A stretch of 64,000 nt of DNA from Dromaius novaehollandiae (lineage: Eukaryota; Chordata; Aves; Casuariiformes; Dromaiidae), in assembly GCF_036370855.1 (NCBI RefSeq), contig NC_088112.1, forward strand, positions 21,134,469 through 21,198,468, given 5' to 3'. Positions 37,527 to 49,300 of this stretch are shown here, one piece after another. The translations under genes and the position numbers were made by a program. The notes under the pieces are model-generated. The model was not told the origin of the DNA and made no database searches. It saw only the letters and a program-made list of their open reading frames with translations. Within the stretch, counting starts at the first letter, position 1, and each line of letters opens with the position of its first letter.

Positions 37527-40068
37527 CTAAAGAATCATCTTTATGGAGTATGTATAGAACAATGCCTCAAAAAAGATCTAGTTGCCTGTACAAAAATTTT
37601 AATATTAAAGTGCTCAGGAAAAGCATTTACAGGCTCACTACAAAGCATTATACTAAGTTTCAGGCACCGTGTAAGCCAAAAATTCTGCCAGTAATTTTGC
37701 TTATTGTCCTCATTTCACCTCCCTGCCACAGAAGCAAGACCTTTTTTCTTCTGTTGACTCTTGCTGAAAACCAGAAATCTCATCTATGTTTATTGTAGAC
37801 CCAATTTTTTGTACTTGTAATAGTATCTGTGGGAAAAAAAGTGATAAATTAAGTATTATCAATAAAATTGCACATTCTCAAGTGTGAGAGAAAGCTCATT
37901 ATTCTGACAAGCTGTTTAGATGCTTAGGAGAAATCTGTGTTATCATTTGTTTGGAAGAATTTGGTCTTGTAAGGTCAGTTGCTAGTGAGAAAAAAAACAA
38001 TAGTTTTGAGTGCATTTACATTCCTAATGAAAAAGATTATCATCTGTAAGATTCCTTGAGCAGAGATAGACACATCCAGGATACAAAGAACCTCCCCTTT
38101 AGGGAGTCTTAGTTAATTCCAGATTCCCAGTTTCCTCCGGAGATCTAGTAACAAAAATACAAATTTTTGTTCTGACAACAATACTTGCTGATTTCTGAAC
38201 TTCACTTGCCTATCAAATGTGACCTGTGTTCTGTATTATCCCAATTCTCTTGGGCACAAAACTTAACATCCTTCTCAAACTGAGTTCTTCTATACAGAAA
38301 TATCAAATGTTTGTCACTAGTTAACACATACACACACTTAAGAGCATTTCCCTGCGCTCTAGATACTGTATGTACTCAATCTGTGAAAATACATGAGAAT
38401 ATCTGGACCTAGGAGCCTACAATTCCATTGAAAATTTTTTGTATATTCAGTATTTTCAAAACCTGTTATGCTTATATACTATCTCTGCATAAAATAGCAT
38501 TAATAATTAAAATTAAAATAGCATAAGTGACCAATGAATATAACTTGCAGAGTATTTGCAGACATTGTCTGCAAAAAACTATTTTAGGCAGAGATGCGCC
38601 CTCCAGTGGCACACTGAGAAATTTCAGGAGAGCTTGAAGGGGATTCTACCTCCTCTCTTTATGGCAGTGATCAGACAGTTTTGTACATTGTTGTCATTTT
38701 TATGTTTAACAGAGATCTAGGAAGTGAAGACAGGAGCTCCCCCTACGTTACTTAAGAGTCGCAGAAGAAGAAAAGAACAGAAACCTTTAGAGAGATGCTG
38801 ACAATCTTTAAAGAAAAAGATAACCTATCACATGAACTACTTTCAGAGAAAAAAATCTGGATAATAGAGAGTTCAGTTTAACTGAGAAAGATGTAAGAAC
38901 CACCAGTGGCTGAAAGCTGAAGTCTGACATATTCGCCCTAGAAATAAGGCGCAGGATAATAATTTACTGAACAAGCTAATCTCTTTTCTAGGGAGTCTTC
39001 ATACCAGCTCTGAGCCTAAGGGTTGTATTAAGGAATAACTAGAAGAGGTGTAGCTATTCACAGAATTACCTAGTAACAACTTCTGGCCTTAATCGTTTAG
39101 CCTATGAAATGGAAACATTGCTAACACAGGTCTGAATAAACTGAAGCTTAATCAAAGATGTCTTTAAAAAAATGTAAAAAGTAACCTGAAGATGTGCAGC
39201 ACAAACTCTGTGGTTCTAGAAGCTTAATCGTAGCTTTGCAGACAGACCAAACTTTTTTTTTTTTCCCCTTGAACAGCCTAGGGACGGAGTCTTTCTACAG
39301 GAATCTCTCTGGTCTCTCCAGAGGTTTATATCTTAGCTCAAATTAAGCAGTGGTTTACAAACACTGAAGTACAAAGCTTGAATTTTCTTCAGCATGATTC
39401 ATGTTTAATTCAATTTGCACTGTACCTTAAACAGTAACATAACCCTCAGTGCCTCTTCAGTGACCTAGAGTCCCACTCTGCTGAATCTGTATAGGATGCC
39501 ATCTGCTACAAGGAAACACTCCACAGAGGTTTTGCAGTATCTTGTGTAACAACATGGAGACTGAAGCTAACACTAGGGACAGGAAAGAGGGTTGTTTGAA
39601 TAGAAATAGTTCAGCAGACAGCTAAACACGTCAACCAGCTGTTACCTTAACAGTGCCAACCTAAAGTGACTTCTGTGATAGTGAAACAGAAACATAAAGG
39701 CTTTATAAAGAAGTTCAGGTGTCAGCTAAGTATTTAACAAAACAGGTTACGTTCCTATTGACTGGGCAGCAAGAGATGAAGCTTCAGGTACTTAAAGACA
39801 AGATAAACAGATAACCAAGATGAGTAGGAAGTTATTGGCTTGCAAAGGCAAAAGATCTTATTTTAATAGCATCTTCCCCTCCATATTGGGACACTTACAG
39901 GCCAGTCAGGGAAACAGAGATTCGTCTAACTACAGACAGATCCAGGCACATGGACAGTTTGGTGAATTCTTCCTCTATTATTCCACTGACACACACATAG
40001 CCTTTACACTCCTAAGACTGTATGACTGCAAAGGTTAAAGATCCTTAGAAGAGAAAATGTTAGTGTCG

Positions 40069-40243
40069 TTTATTAGTGAAGTGCTGTTGCTCAGTAGCAG
40101 CAGAATACCGTTGTCAGAAATTAAAAGTTTTCAGGGTGTTTTACTCTTTCACCTAATGATTTTTGCAAATATTCAGACTTTAAAAAAAATGTATATCCTT
40201 ACACACTCAAATAGCCAGTTACCATCTGCACAGTGGGCCAGTT
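40069..40243 (-). terminator. MEIKIN: Putative MEIKIN 3' UTR and poly(A) signal
   Basis: The minus strand carries AATAAA at 40074-40069, 170 nt after the TAG stop. Only moderate U/GU-rich sequence follows. If exon 12 is spliced onward, this would be a proximal, alternative poly(A) site. Confidence 0.4.
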
Positions 40244-40381
40244 CTATATTCCGTTACCTTCAGGCACTCCTTTGGGAAGGCAGAATGCATTTCTGTTAAC
40301 TGGAATTCTCTGAAGCCTGGAAGACCTATGACCTGGTGAAGTTCTAACAATGGAGCAGATTTTCTCTCTGTTACATGGAGG
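40244..40381 (-). CDS. MEIKIN: MEIKIN coding exon 12 (probable last exon)
   Basis: Phase 0 in, acceptor TAATCTTTTCAG. It encodes PPCNREKICSIVRTSPGHRS then SRLQRIPVNRNAFCLPKGVP, a basic C-terminus of the kind expected to bind CENP-C. Two endings are possible: the exon reads on EGNGI to a TAG at 40246-40244, or it is spliced at GAAG|GTAACG (40258) to a further exon. An AATAAA 170 bp downstream favours the first. Confidence 0.65.
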   Translation of the reverse strand, partial: PPCNREKICSIVRTSPGHRSSRLQRIPVNRNAFCLPKGVPEGNGI

Positions 40382-43300
40382 CTGAAAAGATTAATGACAT
40401 TTAATTCACACAACTATTTACACTGAAGAAACAGTCTTCTAGTTTTTTTCTAGGGAAATTCAAAAAATGTGGAAAAAAGATGACATGCAGATTTCAAGAG
40501 GGGTCATCAGAAAATATTTAAGATTACTCATGTACACCTAATATGCTATAAGAAAGGGTCATTGAAAGCTTCAAAGCTTATATGTTCTCTTCAGCTGTGT
40601 GTAATACTGTAAGGCTTGAATACATTGTACTCTACAAACTAGCATGCCAAAACTAGATTTAAAGAGTGCAATAAAATTCGAACCTGAAAAATATTCTTTT
40701 CTTCTGGTCTTTGAGGAATAATTTCTGAGCTCAGAGATGCAGGAACAATTTCTTCTGAATTTACATATGGACCTGTTGTATTCAGGAATAAGTCTTCCCC
40801 AGATGAGGCTTTCCACACTGGTGACAAGCTAAGCTACAGTTCCGTCAAAATACAAAACATACAGCAATAACTGCCCAATTAAATAACAGGCAATAATTCA
40901 AACTGGCTAGTATTTGTTGGCTCATGCAACAGATGTTCTATTGCTTCAAAAATATGACTTAAGACTTCAGTCTCCTAATCCCAAGTGATTATCATCTTTG
41001 GCCTCCAGCAAGACTGATGTTTTTCATTTGTTAATCTAGCAATCATAAATTAAAGTTTGTTTGCAGTAATATATTGAGTTTTACAACACTAGGAAAGCCC
41101 ATATGTTTTCCCTACAAATAAACTGGTGCTAAATTAAGCAATCTATGTATTGAAGCAGTTTCCCTTTTCTCCAAAACCATACAATTTGCTGACCCTGTTA
41201 AGAGCCATGGTATGAAAGTGACGTCACTTCTATTCCAGCATGGAGAGTGGTAGTACTGATAAATAAATCCCAGTTTGGATTCTTTATCAAGTTTATCTGG
41301 GATGATGACATAATGGAAGTAAGGCTAGTAGGTGCTTTTTTTTTCCTGATCACAAGTAGTTTTAAAAACACAAAACAGATACCTTTTTATTTTTTTTAAA
41401 CTGTCCAACTGATTGAATTTAACACATGGTTTGTTTTGCAATTGTATTATAACATAGGTATAGCCAGAATTGAGCTGTACCGTGATGACTAGTTTGTCTT
41501 GTTTTAATCATTAAAAAAGGATCAGGATAGACACTCACATCTAGCTCTGCAGGCTGAGCATAACCAGGGTTTTTCAGCAGGGCTTTGTTATTCTCCACGA
41601 TCAGCATGGTGGAACTCATTTGCTAAACAGAAACAGAGAATTTAATATCAGTTTCAAAATCTGTGCTGTTTATTACTAATTCCTACAGTATTCCCATAGT
41701 ACAGAATATTGCTTATAAAAGCTCCATTACAAATTATTATTAGTTCTTAGGGTTTAAGTACTGAATTCCAGTGTGTTTACTTTGTCTCACGCTCTTCAGA
41801 ATTAAGACAAAGAAACCATCTTTTATAGCACAGAAAAGACATATTTCAGGTCACCATTATGACAAGGAGATATAACACTTTCTAATATTTCTCATATTAA
41901 ATTGCAGCTTCTGCTACCAGTCAAAATTCTCACTTCAATTCTATGCCTTTGTTCATCAGTGGAGCACAGTGGAAATTCTTACCATAGCATCTGGCTGTTT
42001 GGATGGCAGTACTTGTGCTGTCAACTCCACTGATTTGGCTGACGTGTTTTCTGGAGCAGATTCAAGCTGACTGAATGATGATACGTCTTCTTCTAAAGGA
42101 CTAGAGAATTTAGCTTTTTTCTTGCACTTCAGCTTTTGAGGTTTAGCGGTTTGATTCTCAGGCTAAAGTGAGAAACAATTACACTTCATGTTATAAAGTG
42201 AGCCTTTACAGTCTGTTAAGCAGTAACAAAGAGACATCGTCAGACTAAGATCTACACAGTTGGTTTGGTACCACTAAAACAATTAGTCTGAAAAACACTG
42301 AGCTCATGGGGTACACATGACTATTACTGCTATCCAGAGCCACGGGCAAGCTATGTCTTCACTCTCTGTACCACTGTTTGCAGGCACCTCTTTCAAGCAA
42401 AGAGCCAGCACCTACACTTTCAGTGCCGTCTTTCACCTGTATGAGGATGCGTCAAGTCATTTCTGTTTCAACCTAGCTGTTATATTATTTATTAAAAATA
42501 TTTCACCTTTCTTTCTGGTCCTGTTGGTGAAGGACAGCGCATGCCAGTTTTTAGGTCTGGAGTTCTCTCTCTCACAGCTGTAATTTTACAGACTTGTTTC
42601 CCTGTGAAAAATTTCCAATAAATTAATTAACTTTAAGACAAAGACCACTGTTAGTCTCCAACCCTTGTCTTGCAGGACTGTACAGGTTTTCAAAACTATC
42701 ATTCCAAAGCCACCCATATAAACACTGCCTCCTTTCAACATATGTAGCATTCCTCATCTCCCTCCTTCCCACCAGGGCAGCTTTAGTCCTCTCCCTTTCC
42801 TTGAGGAAACATGGCTGCTTATTAATCTTATGCTCACCTGGTCATTTACTGCTAGATACACACACACTGTGGGAGCAGAGGAATTACATAATCACAGCAG
42901 TCTTTGCCAGTGGCAACTTCTGCTGCTATTATAGTCCAAATTAAGCAGGGGAAAAGTATGTGGTACCTGGGCCACAGCCAGAACTGCCTCAGTCACAGTT
43001 CAGAACTGCAGTTGCATGAGGGACTCCTGATAGTACTTGTGTAGGCTGATAGGAACTACGCAAAAGCAAGCAGCATGACTCAAACAGTTCCATCTCTAGA
43101 TAGGTTAAACAAGAAAAGCTAATTGTGTTTTCACTGAGCATCCCTTGTGATTACATGGAATAATGCAGTTTGTGGTTTGTGTCTTCTCCTAACAAGTTAG
43201 TGGCTGCTACAGCTAAACCAGGCCTTATTTAGAGGACAGATCTTAGATTCATGCTTCCCTTCTAGCCACTGTTGAACTTAGCCTATGCCAGGGGGACAAA

Positions 43301-46300
43301 TGGCCAAGTGGAAGTCTGGTTCTGTTATTTTTCTACCATTTAAATTTGGTTAGAAAAATCTGTTGTCTTACAGCTAATACAACTGTTTTAGGTCATGTTT
43401 TACCTGCTAGAGTAGTTGAAACATTTAATTCTGAAGAACTGTAATTGCATTTTGATGGTTTATTTCTAGGAAAGGAGAAAAAAACAACTACTTTCAGTGA
43501 AGATTGTTAAAATTCATAAAAACAATATAAAACAAAATCATGTAAGAATTACACACTGAAAAGGGATAAAGTTTATCCTTAAAAAATGTTATTTAGCTTA
43601 GTCAATCATACTTCACAGTTTTTTGACAGCTTATCATCAAGTCACATCACTTATTCTGAAGATATTCGGAACTTAAAAGCTCAGAGGAGAGTTACTAAAG
43701 TAAAGTACTCTGCACTGAAATGTACGAGGACACAACAGATTTAGGGAGGATGCAGGGGAAACAATTTAGGATCACAGACAAACTCAGATTGAATTCTGTA
43801 GAGATTTGTGACATAGTAAGACTGGTATGAATGAAGTATTAATGGAAATGTCTAAGACTGGAAGAAGCAGCAGAACAAGGGCTAAGAGAGAGGACACTGT
43901 TCCTAGGAACGGAGCTGGGAAATGGTTGTGTTTACGTCAGGACCAAAAGGCTTGCATTGTCACAGACCAGAGTATAGAAGACTCATCAATGGAAGACCAA
44001 GCATTCTGATAAAACCACAGCATGGATGATTTGCCGACAGAAAACCGTGCACCCGAACACAGGAGGATGGCAACAAGGTTGCCACATATCATGTATACCA
44101 TTTATCTTCCTGTTAGCCCATCCAGAAAATGGACATGCCTTCCAAACAAGAAAAAGACAGACAGCGGGCAGAACCTGACCTAAGATTTATGAAGGCTGAA
44201 ATCCGCATGCTTCTGAGGCAAAGGATCGCCCCATAATAGCTGATGACTCCTAAAGGATATAAAAGATCTGTCCAAAAACTGCTTTTGTCATGGCCAAACC
44301 CAGAACCCTAGAGACACGATGGAGACTTGGCAACAGGCACTTCTCATCCCCTGTACTACACAAGCAATCCTGGACAGACCACTCGGGCACACACACCCTG
44401 GTGCTTGTGAGTTAATGAAATCAGAGCAGGAACGAGTGCAAGTAAAGTCAACTTCTTTAGAAATTTTGTAAACAAATATCACAATATCACCTCCCCCTTC
44501 CATAAGATCTTCCACTGAATTTTGTCACAATGATTTTCCTACAGCTGCAAGACTGGGACAAAAGTCTGTGCGACAAACTCCTCCCTGCTTGTCTCAATGC
44601 ACTATTTTCAGCGAAGTCAGTAGGGACACAGGTAGTGGAAACTCACCAGAAGGGTTTGCAGGGTTTGCACCAGAGGTTTATTCATACCAGCCAAAATACT
44701 GCTTAGAAGAGGAAAAACCTGAACATTTAGGTATGTCAAAGATTACCTTCTAGTGTATTGGTCTTGAAAATCTTCCAGCACAGGTTCTAAAAAACATAAA
44801 AGCTAAGCTTTAAAAGAAAAAGCTAAGCAGGCCTGACAATGTTTTGTTGCACACTAAATTATAAAGCAAATATTACAAGTAAACAGAATACTAACAGGGA
44901 ACTGTTTCTCATTATACAGAAATGCCTTAAATAAAATGTTCATCAGAAACTTTGCAGAGTTTCTTTGCACTACAGTGAAATATGTTTATGTTTTGAAGTA
45001 TTGTAGAAGAGAATTACCTAATATTGCTGACAGATTTGAGATCTGTGGCATTTTATCTATGGTCATTGCTTTGCTGGAGTCCAGGAGAGTTGAGTTCTTA
45101 TATTTGACACAGTCCTCAAGGCAAGGGTTACTTCTGTCTGGACACAGAAGAGTTATTCAAGCTTTGACCAAACTGACAGCAATTACATTTGCAAGACAGA
45201 AACTTTAGAAGAGAGGGAAAGCATTGCCCTGTCCAAGGAGTTGCAGAAGTCTGGGAAGAACAGATGGCTGAAAGCAGACTGGTTGGTCATCCCCAATAAA
45301 CAGTTTATGTCAACTGGAAGTGCTTTAACTTTACAGTATGATTCAAATTACACCAGTAACCGATTCACTCTGAATTGGAGAACCAGATAAACAGATTCCA
45401 TGTTAAGCACAGCTTGACTGAAGGCAAAGGTCTGACCTGGTGAGCCAAGCCAACAGAAGCCATCAATCTTCCTATTGTACATAGTCCCCCTATCATTTCT
45501 AATTCAAATAGATCTTAAAAAAAAAAACAAAAAAACAAAAAAAAAAACCACACACCCCTCACCTGAACCATCTTCATCTCTGAATGTTTCAGGGGATGAA
45601 CAATTGTTCATGCTGTCATTACAGCCTGTGTTATAGTCTGCAGTAGAATCTACATCTAAACACTCTAGTAGAAAGGTTGAAACACCTGTGGGAAGAGTCA
45701 ATCCTGTACCTACAAAAAGAAGAAAAAACATAGTACACCATCTTGTACAAACCGCAATGATTTCTCTGCCAGCAAGTCTGAGTTCTATTCCTGTGCTGAG
45801 CTAAATATTGTGAATTCAGCATCTTATCCTAATTCACAATACACTTAAAAAACCCAAAGGGGCATCCTGAAGTCTGATTTACACCACGATAAGCTAACAG
45901 GAGATATCTTCCTTGTCCAAGGTGCACTAAAATGCCTGACAGGTTTAGCCTATGATAAGGTAAATCTCAGCTAGGTTTGTTTTAAAAGTGCGGGTTTTAG
46001 TAAACACAAAAACCCGTCTTAACAAATAGTTCTGTGAACAATAAAACCAAGATTACATGGTTTCCAACAGACTGGACTCAAGGCTCTCAGGTCTGTTATG
46101 GGATCTATTCACCTTGCAGCTTTCTCTTCCGTATGGAGCATTAATAGTCTCTCTTTCTTCTAATGAAGAAGTTAGACAGTTCTCTCAACAGATTTTCAAA
46201 TACTCAAACATTGCCACAGAAGTTTGAGCACAGTAACTTCTTTTAATTACTAGAAGTATTCTAGGCAAACAAAATTTTCCTCCCTTAAATGTAGGGTAAT

Positions 46301-49300
46301 AACCACCTGCTTGGAATTATTTCCTATGCTGTTTGAGCTGCCTAGTGTCAATCCACTAAGTTTACTGAACAGTATTTTCCATTTCAAACGTTGTAATTCA
46401 TAATTTTGAAAGTATCTCCAAAAATAACTGCTGTGCCAAACCGCCAAAAATAAGGCACTGTTATACCAGAACTAAAAATAGAGTTTTCCCTGGAAAAGTC
46501 AGTAACAAAAAATAAAGACTACGTAGTACTCCACACTCTCTACCAATAAATAACGCCATAAGATTACATTCTTACACAAATTAATCTGGAAAATAAATAC
46601 AAAGAAGTTGTAAAGAGCTAAGTAAAAGCAAGATGAGTTACTTTTTCTCAAAGGCACTTTCTAAAAGCAGAGTATGGACCATGCACGTGCTTGAATAACA
46701 GGCAGAAATCCAACCACAGCCTTTACTTTTTGATAACCTGGCAGTCCAAACCAGTACAAGAACAGCACACAAGTTAGAGTTTCATTGTAAGACCAGCACT
46801 TTTATAGAACTGTCATTAAAATTCATTACAAGTTATACTCACTTGAAGTCACTTCAGCATTTTTCAAACTTTTACTTTCAAAGTTGATTACTGAAGATTC
46901 CTATAATTAAATGTCAGATACAAACAGCTTAAGGAAATTGGATCTAGATAAAGAAATCCAGTTAGATATCATCCTACATTACTCTGCTAGACACTCAGAA
47001 TGAAAGTACACTCACATGTGTACTTCATCACTTAAATTTGCTATTCACAGCATAATTTACACCACTGGCTTTCATGCGTCATTAACAAATCTGCAATCTG
47101 ACTTAAGAGTTCTAAAATCCATAATGAATGCTCATTGATTTGATCCTAGTCTTTGCTGGGTGAGACTTCCAGTGAAGGCATACTGATATCAAGAGAAGTT
47201 ACATGTAAGACAGCAGTCCAGCAATGCCTCCCTCCATCTTCTGTTTGATTTTCAGTTAGAAGCACAATTCATACTGCTCCCTTTCAGAAGCCCAGAGCAT
47301 TCCTATAAATACAAACAACTTTATGTGGTTTAGGTATTATATACTATGAAACTAAGTGTTTCCGGAAAATGTGAATAATTGGTGGAGTCTAAATAAGAAC
47401 TAATATTTTAAAGAAAAACAGTTCCACATCAATTTCACTTGTCAGTTACTGTATCAGATTTTAGCTCTAACATATCCAATGAACTATTTTCTTGCAATTG
47501 CAGCACTGTCACATAACTCTTCTGCTCAGTCATCTCAAAATACTTTGTTACAGTTGTACAAATATGAGGACCAGCACAACAGTAACTTGCCAAAGATTAA
47601 ACAGTAGGTCTGTGTCTTAACTAGAATTAAGCAATTCTCTGGAACCACAGTCTAATGAGCTATATACCACACAACACAACTGCTAAGGCCTTTCCTCATC
47701 AAGGAAAATTAGTATTGATGTACACTACCATGCTTCCAATAGCTCCAATACCTTTTATTTTGGCCAAAAACATGGGGAAAAAAAAGCACCAAGCTACAGG
47801 ATCCAGTTCAGCCTGAAAAAAATACAGGTACGTGTGCATGTGTAGCTTACAGGAAATCCCACTTGAGTAGAAAAAGAATCGACGCCAACATCTAGTCACT
47901 GACATCCAGGTTTTGATTTATCCCCATAAATTACTAGCAGATAAAGAACCAAATAACATTATAACCTTCAGCAGTACAGTGCTTTCTCCTATTTTCTCTT
48001 CAGTTTCTTCCATGTTGGTCATCTCTTCGACATTGACTGGAATGCTGCAGTCGAAAGAACAGAACAGAGCTAAGCTCAATATATAAAGCTACATTATTCT
48101 ATAGGAAACCAACAAAAGTTACAGAAGTTATGTTTATGAGATGTCAACAAATAGTCTGACAAACATCAGTTTACCAGGAATTCAGACTGCACATCTCCAA
48201 GAGATAGCTCATGCAGGCAAAACGATGTTAAGCACTAGCTAGTGTTAATAACGGTGTATTTGAACGTGTTCTAGCAGACCTTTGATCGGATGCATGGCTC
48301 ACTTGGGTCACTTCAAGCTTCTCTTTAATTTCTGGTAAGGTTTTCAGGCTGGATTTTCCCTTTAGGCCTACAGAAGAGCAAGTATTTAGTTAAGTAACTT
48401 TAGTTTCAACACCAACATTGAGATGATTATTTCTAATAGGGCACCTTTAACTGCCCTCTCTCTTTCATGCCCGTAACAAACTTTGACCCTAATACCACAA
48501 ACACCCTGAAGTCTGAATCTGGCTTATTATTTCTACCAAGCTTCATTTATCAGAATATCAACAAGGACAAAAAATAGTGGACTTTGAGAATACTTCAGGT
48601 GTTTTAGAAATCTCTCGATTAAAAGGAAGATGACCACCTTGGAAGTGACCTTTACTATATATACACACCAAGGCTCAAAGATTTTAAATGGAGTTCATCT
48701 GTAGTATCACAAGCATTTCTATATAGATCAGTCATCACTGCACATCATCTCAAACACGAGATTACCAAACACTGCACGAGCAGGAATCGTCCTCTTTCCC
48801 TCTTTCTTCCAAGATGTATCTAAGTGTTAAGAGCAAACAAACCTCAGTGGCTACTGGTTGTCCTGGCAGTCAGGATGTACTAAACACTACAAGTAAGAGC
48901 AGGAGCCAGGAGAGCAGGATCGAGACAGAAACCAGTGTTATTGTACACTGTTATAGCATTTTAAAGTCTCACCTTTAGGGGACAGAGACCTCCCACACTG
49001 ACTGTCCCCATTTACTAAAGCAAGTTACACCACTGATGTCAGCCTTTACTTTAGTGCCACACCTTCTCCTTGGACCCCTTTTTTCCAAAGCCTCCAATTC
49101 CTAACTTGAGAGCTGCTAAATTGTGTTCAGCTATAAGAAAGACTGGTCCTTTTGTGGAGTAACTTTATACAAAGACTCAAAGCATGCTCCCAGAGGCAGG
49201 CTAGGGTTTTGCCATGTCTTTTCCAAAGGGATTGATTAGCCAGCAAAATAATAATAAAAAAAGGACACAAAGGGGAAAACCCTATTTATTACTAATGGCT

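Larger units (their letters stand above)
33236..40068. other. Intergenic region between the MEIKIN 3' end and the FNIP1 promoter
   Basis: About 6.8 kb of mostly AT-rich sequence. Its left end is FNIP1 upstream CpG island and AT palindromes. It also holds a (TAAA)n microsatellite at 37502-37526. I searched the minus strand for a further MEIKIN exon and both strands for any splice-supported or domain-bearing frame and found none. Open frames here (up to 107 codons at 34707-35030) are not recognisable. If MEIKIN has a last exon beyond 40258, it would lie here. Confidence 0.6.

Noticed and set aside
39932-40039. Possible extra MEIKIN terminal exons after 40258 (minus strand, starting at 40039 or near 39932)
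   Set aside because: Both have passable acceptors but give very short or unsupported tails. Phase alone cannot choose between them, and read-through to the TAG plus AATAAA is simpler.
40684-40828. MEIKIN exon 11 read in the alternative frame (MESLIWGRLIPEYN...)
   Set aside because: It needs the downstream acceptor and runs into a stop three codons into exon 12, while the other frame joins exons 10 and 12 in phase.
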